From Lachnospiraceae bacterium (lineage in GTDB: Bacteria > Bacillota > Clostridia > Lachnospirales > Lachnospiraceae), in NCBI GenBank assembly GCA_910575035.1, contig CAJTDL010000002.1:1-56926 (forward strand): DNA of 56,926 bases, written 5' to 3'. The stretch's first letter is position 1. Each line of letters opens with the position of its first letter. The translations under genes were made by a program, and so were the position numbers. Shown in pieces: positions 52,409 to 56,926 of the stretch. The notes beneath the pieces were generated by a model, which made no database searches, was not told the DNA's origin, and worked only from the letters and a program-made list of their open reading frames with translations.

Positions 52409-52591
52409 CTCCATTTCCTCTTCATTTTCTGTTATGCCAAAATTTCTGGCAAGTTTATTATAACGTTCTGTCCCCCTACTTGCAATATCAGATTTTCATT
52501 TTTCCCAGCTCCCCTTGTTTCTTTGTTACTTTTCACGACCCAAAGGCTGATTATAACCGCAATTCAGAGCAATATTAAGAATTTCCCCATG

Positions 52592-52625
52592 TAAAAAGCA
52601 CCAGCCGGACGAAATGGCTGATGCT
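52592..52625 (-). terminator. Terminator of the flavin-binding protein gene
   Basis: On the minus strand AGCATCAGCC pairs with GGCTGGTGCT (10 bp, one G-U) around a 8-nt loop and is followed by TTTTTA, 33 bp past the stop codon at 52658. To its left, 52536-52590 (TTTCACGACCC... GAGCAATATTAAG) may be a very degraded copy of the dispersed hairpin element. Confidence 0.8.
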
Positions 52626-52657
52626 ACTGCATACCCATCAAATGCTTGCCGCATCTC

Positions 52658-53140
52658 CTATTCTTTTTTACCAGGCAAGCCCCTCCTTTTTCCCGTCATA
52701 CTTTCCACCACTAATTTAAATACAGTTGTACTGGGCATAACGGCTTTATTAAAAGGAAATCCCGCCTGATGGTAATGATCCATCAGTATGCACAAAGCAT
52801 CATACTTCTCATCTTCCGAAACCAGTTCCAAACGCCCCTGCCCAATAACGCTTTCATATACCATCGTGCAGTTTCCCTGTTCCTTCTCCATCACAAGCCT
52901 ATGCCCGCAATCCATCTCAAAGCTGGCTCTGTTATCCTCTTTCATGAAATGGTATTTTGTCCCCTCATTTGCTCCATGAAAATATAATGTTACAGTATCA
53001 TTTTCCACCTTCATCCCAAAATTCAATGGCAGGATATAGGGATATCCATGGCCATTCAACGCAATCCTGCACACATCACATTTTTCTATTATTTTGACAA
53101 TATCTTTAAATTCTGTTACTTCCCTATCGGAACGCCTCAT
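52658..53140 (-). CDS. Pyridoxamine 5'-phosphate oxidase-family (NimA-like) flavoprotein
   Basis: The 160-residue protein starts MRRSDREVTEF and has the split-barrel flavin-binding pattern CRIALNGHGYPYILPLNFGM, FHGANEGTKYHFMKEDNRASFEMD and YESVIGQGRLELV. This is typical of the NimA-like branch, members of which reduce nitro compounds, though most have unknown roles. CAGGAGGGTAAA precedes the start. It is monocistronic with a clear terminator. Confidence 0.9.
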   Translation of the reverse strand: MRRSDREVTEFKDIVKIIEKCDVCRIALNGHGYPYILPLNFGMKVENDTVTLYFHGANEGTKYHFMKEDNRASFEMDCGHRLVMEKEQGNCTMVYESVIGQGRLELVSEDEKYDALCILMDHYHQAGFPFNKAVMPSTTVFKLVVESMTGKRRGLPGKKE

Positions 53141-53273
53141 TTTACCCTCCTGAACGTTTTTTTCTGCCCTTTTACCAAAACAATGCTTACCAGAAACTAT
53201 ATCCTATAAACACATTTTTAAAAATAATCCTCTCTTGGCTGATACGGCGATGCGTAATTTCTTGTGACATAGT

Positions 53274-53684
53274 TCATTTTTGTAACCTGGGACTTCCTGC
53301 CACCGCAAGGGAATCCAATGAAACACCTTTAAAAACTTTCTTTACGGCATCCTTTTTCTTAACTAATGCCTTCCTTACATTTGCCCCTTCTTTCCTATAT
53401 TCAAAAGCAATATCCTCTCTGATATACTCATAATTATCAAGCTTAATTTCTTCAAAGCCAAATTTTTTATAAATGTAAAGAGCCGCCTTCCATTTACTGT
53501 TCGAAATAATGAAAAGCCTTTCAGCGCCATGGTTGAATGCCCATTCCATTTCTTCATCAATTTTCTCAAACGTTTCTTTGTCATGCTCTTCCAAAAACCC
53601 AAAATTTGAGATAATCCTGTCCGTATTAAAATTGATAAAATCCTGTCTATATTTTTCTTCAAACGGAATCACTTTCATATACAT
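53274..53684 (-). pseudogene. GNAT acetyltransferase with its core deleted
   Basis: The N-terminal block KVIPFEEKYRQDFINFNTDRIISNFGFLEEHDKETFEKIDEE is joined directly to the C-terminal block EWAFNHGAERLFIISNSKWKAALYIYKKFGFEEIKL (both quoted by ends only). In intact homologues about 50 residues, including the acetyl-CoA loop (R/QxxGxG/A) and two central strands, lie between. The frame is kept but the enzyme cannot bind acetyl-CoA normally. The start has GGAAAGGGGA upstream. Confidence 0.75.
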
Positions 53685-53814
53685 TCCCCTTTCCGTCAGA
53701 GTAATAATAAGTTGTCCTTATGCCCTCCTCTGATTTATCTTTGTCAATGAGCCCGTTATTATAAAAGCGTTTCATAAGCCTGCTGAAATAACTCTTGTCT
53801 GTATGTACGGTTTT
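53659..53814 (-). pseudogene. MarR-type regulator fragment
   Basis: Only the recognition-helix and wing region remains (KTVHTDKSYFSRLMKRFYNNGLIDKD...EEGIRTTYYY). The sequence ends at the fusion point near 53815. Beyond that the opposite strand encodes an unrelated peptidase fragment. The fragment overlaps the GNAT start; MarR-GNAT pairs are common in this group. Confidence 0.6.
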
Positions 53815-53815
53815 T

Positions 53816-54181
53816 ACAATAGAAGCTGTCCAAAAGACGGCAGAGGCATTCGGGGGATCGGCAGAAATCGAAATGATTTTTGAGGTGCCGCCGCTTGTCT
53901 GTGATCCTGCTATGACAGACAAGATCGCAGGTTATATGGAAGAACTGCCCATTCCCGGCCTGCTCCCTGTTCCTGGCACATCAACCAGCGCCTCGGAAGA
54001 CTTTGCAGCGATCGCGGAGAAAGTACCAAGCGTATTTATGTACCTTTCGGCAGGATATATGGACGAGCGCGGCGACGCCCCTGCACACAATCCAGAGGTC
54101 TGGTTTAATGAGGATGTCTGCCCTATCGGCTCCGCCTGTTTGGCGCACTGTGCAATCCGCTGGCTGGAAGAACATCTCTAA
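53816..54181 (+). pseudogene. M20-family amidohydrolase, C-terminal fragment
   Basis: This frame encodes about 120 residues matching the end of M20 peptidases/amidohydrolases: GTSTSASEDFAAIAEKVPSVFMYLSAG, then HNPEVWFNEDVCPIGSACLAHCAIRWL with the late metal-ligand histidine. The N-terminal catalytic half is absent; the frame begins at the junction with the MarR fragment. Its stop codon overlaps that of the chemotaxis receptor. Confidence 0.8.
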
Positions 54182-55875
54182 ACCAAATCTTTTAGCTGGA
54201 ACCTTTCCACAAGGCCCTTCATAAGCTGTGACTGGCTGGACAGTTCTTCGCTTGCAGCTGCGCTTTCTTCCGCAGTCGCCGAGTTTGTCTGCACAACGTT
54301 AGAAATCTGGTCAATTCCCATCATGATCTGTGAGATGGAATGAGCCTGGTCGGTGCTGGCTTCTGAGATCTGTCCAATAATGCCTGTCATTTCATTTACG
54401 TCATTTACTGCCTCAAGCAGGGACTGCGCCGTATCGTCGGCAATCTGAGTCCCGTTTTCTACTGCTTTTAATGAATTTTCAATCAAAACGGAGGTATTCT
54501 TAGAAGCCTCTGCGCTTTTGCCTGCCAGACTGCGGACTTCATCAGCTACTACGGCAAACCCTTTCCCCGCTTCGCCTGCCCGGGCGGCTTCTACAGCGGC
54601 ATTAAGGGCAAGGATGTTCGTCTGGAAAGCAATATCTTCAATTGTCTTAATAATTTTGCTGATTTCACTGGAACATTGGCTGATCTCGCCCATTGCCTCT
54701 ATCAGCTGCTGCATTTTTTCATTGCTCACATTCATTTTTCCGCTGAAAGAGCCTGCCGTCGCATTGGCCTGCTGCGCATTTTCTGCATTCTGGTTCACCT
54801 GGTCGGAGATTCCATTAATGGTGGCAGCCAGTTCCTGCACGGAGCTTGCCTGTTCAGTTGCTCCCTGGGCAAGAGCCTGAGAGCCATTCGATACCTGTTC
54901 CGCTTCGCCTGCCACCCGAGAGGAGCTTTGGCTGATCTGCAGCATCGTGTCGTTGAGCTTTTCTGTAATGCCCCGGAAAGAAACAAGCAGCGGATGGAAG
55001 CCCCCTGTATACTCTTCTTCACAGATAGAATCCACCGTAAAATCCCCTTCCGCCATTTTTGCAAGGAATTTATTCTCATCATCTATAATAAGCTGAAGCT
55101 TATGGAGCAATCTGCGTACCTGCTCAGCCAGAACACCCAGCTCATCCTTAGATGTATAGGAAATCTCCACATCCAGATCCCCCTCCGCCATTTTTATAGC
55201 GGCATTCTGGATTTCGGAAATAGGAGCCTTGATCAGGCGTATAATCACAAACGAGAAGAATACCCCCACAAGGATTATGGCAATGATAACTGCTACCATA
55301 AGGTAAGTGGCGGTTCTGTATAGGGAAAAACTCTCCTCTGTTGCAGTTTTGCTGCCTTCTGTATTGTAGGTGATGATATCTTGGAACACGCCGTTTAACG
55401 AATTATAAAGATCTACGCATTCGCCTTCCAGGATTGCGCGGGCCTCTTCCCTGCTGCCCTGCTTGGCTAAGGCTATTATTTTTTCATCCGCTTCACTGTA
55501 CTGGGTCCAGAAATTCATTGCATTATTATAGAAATCCCTTTCTTCATCGTCAATCAATGCCCCATAGGAAGCCAAAAGGGTATCCATATCCCCTTTTTCT
55601 TTTTGAAGATATTGAAGGCTGGACTCTTCTACATCGTCAGAAATTGCAGTAAGGTACCCTAATTCATTCATGCGGACATTCGAAAGAGTAGCTTCCAGGC
55701 CTCTTGCCGTATCAATGCTGGGAAGCCAGCTTGTTGAAATATCACTTGCCATTTCGTTCATTTGCCCCATAAGAGAGAATGACACCCCGCCGATTATAAA
55801 CATCCCCAACAGCGCAACTCCTATGAGGATATAAAGTTTTAACCTGATTTTTAAATTTCGTATGCCTTTAATCAT
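54178..55875 (-). CDS. Methyl-accepting chemotaxis protein
   Basis: The 565-residue receptor has a membrane helix (12-34), a four-helix-bundle sensor outside (about 35-188) and a second helix (about 190-212). A HAMP domain and a long cytoplasmic coiled coil follow, with the signalling tip [33 protein letters not shown] (quoted by ends). No C-terminal CheR pentapeptide is present. AAGGAG precedes the start. A perfect sigma-28 -10 box lies 156 bp upstream, tying it to the motility regulon. Confidence 0.95.
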   Translation of the reverse strand: MIKGIRNLKIRLKLYILIGVALLGMFIIGGVSFSLMGQMNEMASDISTSWLPSIDTARGLEATLSNVRMNELGYLTAISDDVEESSLQYLQKEKGDMDTLLASYGALIDDEERDFYNNAMNFWTQYSEADEKIIALAKQGSREEARAILEGECVDLYNSLNGVFQDIITYNTEGSKTATEESFSLYRTATYLMVAVIIAIILVGVFFSFVIIRLIKAPISEIQNAAIKMAEGDLDVEISYTSKDELGVLAEQVRRLLHKLQLIIDDENKFLAKMAEGDFTVDSICEEEYTGGFHPLLVSFRGITEKLNDTMLQISQSSSRVAGEAEQVSNGSQALAQGATEQASSVQELAATINGISDQVNQNAENAQQANATAGSFSGKMNVSNEKMQQLIEAMGEISQCSSEISKIIKTIEDIAFQTNILALNAAVEAARAGEAGKGFAVVADEVRSLAGKSAEASKNTSVLIENSLKAVENGTQIADDTAQSLLEAVNDVNEMTGIIGQISEASTDQAHSISQIMMGIDQISNVVQTNSATAEESAAASEELSSQSQLMKGLVERFQLKDLV

Positions 55876-56030
55876 GTTTTAAATCTCCTTCTGTATTCTG
55901 TTGTCCATACCTCTGGGACACCCCATAATTCATGTCCAAAAAAGGCGGGAAAACAGCTTCGCTGTTTCACACAGTATACCCTTTGGTTATGAAAAACAAT
56001 CCCTAATTCTCTGGGCAGTATTTATAATGT

Positions 56031-56057
56031 ATATCGGCAAATTTCACCTGTTTGATA
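56031..56057 (-). promoter_or_regulatory. Sigma-28-type promoter of the chemotaxis receptor
   Basis: On the minus strand GCCGATAT (56031-56038) matches the sigma-D/sigma-28 -10 exactly. The -35 position 15 bases upstream reads TATC (56054-56057), two of four to TAAA. Chemotaxis receptors are classic members of this regulon. Confidence 0.6.
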
Positions 56058-56338
56058 AGTAAAATCCCCAATTTTTTTGTTAAATAATTTAATTCTAAAA
56101 TCTGCCTTAGCGAATAGTAAGAGGGCTCTTCTATTTCTATGCAATGGCATGACCTGTTTTTCCAAAGCTCAGGAATCATAAGGATGCCAGCTTTTTATCA
56201 TAATGAGATACCCAAAAGTGCGTTTTCCCTTTACTTGAATTTCAAAACGTTTATCCTTTCTATATATGTATCATGAATCAGATCTGAAAAAAAGATAGTC
56301 GGAAATAAATATTTTTATGCCGCTCCAAAAGGAGCCAT
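56058..56338. other. Gene-free DNA upstream of the chemotaxis receptor
   Basis: The stretch is AT-rich and holds no ORF with a ribosome site on either strand and no strong hairpin. It separates the receptor promoter from the small ORF at 56339. Confidence 0.4.
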
Positions 56339-56476
56339 ATGAAACAAGAAAAACAGCCGCTTTCCCAATATGCTGAAAAAAGAACAGGCGATCAGCAAAC
56401 AGATGTGAAAAGCACTTTGCAAAATATCTTTCAAAATTCATTTTCATGGTTCAGGCGATACATGCTTATTCCATGA
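56339..56476 (+). CDS. 45-aa ORF of unknown function
   Basis: An ATG with AAAGGAGCC five bases upstream opens a 45-codon ORF (MKQEKQPLSQYAEKRTGDQQ... ending WFRRYMLIP). The peptide is hydrophilic and amphipathic with no membrane helix. A hairpin (CCCAGAGGCTCC/GGAACCCCTGGG, 56488-56517) follows its stop. It may be a small gene or a leftover 5' end. Confidence 0.4.
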   Translation: MKQEKQPLSQYAEKRTGDQQTDVKSTLQNIFQNSFSWFRRYMLIP

Positions 56477-56534
56477 ACAAAAATTATCCCAGAGGCTCCA
56501 AATATGGAACCCCTGGGAATTACTTTCATATCAT

Positions 56535-56615
56535 TTCATCTTATATCAGTTCATCTTATATCAGTTCATCCTATATCAGTTCATCTATACATATTATTTC
56601 ATCTTATATCATATC
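56535..56615. repeat. 15-bp tandem repeat next to the insertion sequence
   Basis: TTCATCTTATATCAG is repeated at 56535, 56550 and 56565 (one C change), then again partially at 56580 and near 56598. The array ends a few bases before the presumed left end of the insertion sequence. Confidence 0.8.
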
Positions 56616-56621
56616 ATGATG

Positions 56622-56926
56622 CTGGGGTCAAAAGCCCAACTACCGAACATTGAAAATTTAATATTTTACAGTAAATAAAGACAATCCACCCTTTTGTGAG
56701 TTATAATGGTAATAGTTCTAGAAAGGTGGTATCTCTTATGGCATTTAAACCGAATGATTGTCAACAGTTGTCCTTCGACGACAGCTTTATAGCACTAACT
56801 GAGCGTGAGAAAAAAGCTCTGGAAAAATCCTGGGCAAAAATCTTTGCTGATGAGATTTTTCCAGCAATAGATGAAGAACGTTTTTCTGTTCTGTATAGTG
56901 ACAAGGCCTCCAGATCTAATACACCT
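56622..56926 (+). mobile_element. Left part of an IS1182-like insertion sequence
   Basis: The transposase start ATG is at 56738 behind GAAAGGTGG. Sixty-three codons (MAFKPNDCQQLSFDD..., VLYSDKASRSNTP) run off the window end. The N-terminal LSFDDSF and FPAIDEERFSVLYSDKASR patterns resemble IS1182-family transposases. The left terminus is probably near 56622 (GGGGTCAAAAGCCC). The rest of the element is outside. Confidence 0.7.

Noticed and set aside
1-56926. CRISPR array, rRNA operon, replication origin or complete prophage
   Set aside because: None was seen: the tandem arrays have no unique spacers, and no rRNA, DnaA-box cluster or phage structural genes appear.

Overview
The window looks like chromosome from a flagellated anaerobic Firmicute, most likely a Lachnospiraceae (Clostridium cluster XIVa) member. 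The basis is strong AGGAGG-type ribosome sites throughout, a flagellin with a neighbouring csrA, a VTC/DUF4956/CotH cluster, a DUF4179 anti-sigma-like pair, hybrid kinases beside solute-binding lipoproteins, and a preQ1-I riboswitch over queuosine-salvage genes. This is inference from gene content; no marker gene such as rRNA is present.

Region 1 (1-8.3 kb, minus strand) is a flagellin glycosylation island. It reads csrA, flagellin, a small unknown protein, a Maf flagellin glycosyltransferase, PseB, a pseudaminic-acid methylase, a PseA-type amidotransferase and a PseF-PseH fusion. The flagellin leader carries two CsrA-type sites: a GGA hairpin loop and a site over the ribosome binding site.

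Region 2 (8.45-9.59 kb) is the most striking part. A 192-aa core-only tyrosine recombinase lies between two 29-bp sites that are exact inverted copies of each other. Each site is two 12-bp inverted arms around an asymmetric 5-bp spacer. The segment also holds a 45-aa holin-like membrane peptide and an outward sigma-28-like promoter at its right edge. In the present orientation that promoter runs straight into the right repeat, which with a T-run forms a terminator. Inversion would point it at csrA and flagellin. I propose a phase-variable flagellar switch; this is inferred, not shown.

Region 3 (9.8-14.2 kb) is a NitT/TauT-type ABC transporter whose substrate-binding gene has been fused by deletion to a truncated CO dehydrogenase and also carries a TAG nonsense codon. 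Region 4 (14.6-20 kb) holds a small alarmone synthetase and an ABC exporter flanked by a split histidine kinase / response regulator pair. Region 5 (20-26 kb) holds a membrane alpha/beta hydrolase, a hotdog thioesterase, asparagine synthetase and an unknown repeat-containing protein.

Region 6 (26.4-28.3 kb) is a preQ1-riboswitch-controlled queuosine salvage operon followed by a tRNA-Thr on the other strand. Region 7 (28.7-34 kb) is a two-component system, a VTC polyphosphate-polymerase-type protein, DUF4956 and a broken CotH. Regions 8-9 (34-52 kb) hold an SBP/hybrid-kinase operon, L-lactate dehydrogenase, VanW, a LacI regulator, a membrane MutS homologue, a GH31 glucosidase, an ECF-type sigma/DUF4179 pair and a second hybrid kinase. 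Region 10 (52-57 kb) holds a VOC protein, a flavin-binding protein, a cluster of truncated genes (GNAT, MarR, M20), a chemotaxis receptor and the start of an IS1182-like transposase.

Two genome-scale themes recur. One is gene decay by internal deletion (CODH/SBP, CotH, GNAT, MarR/M20). The other is repeat growth in intergenic DNA: 41-, 48-, 65- and 15-bp tandem arrays, mostly just downstream of minus-strand stop codons, and a dispersed ~140-bp hairpin element.
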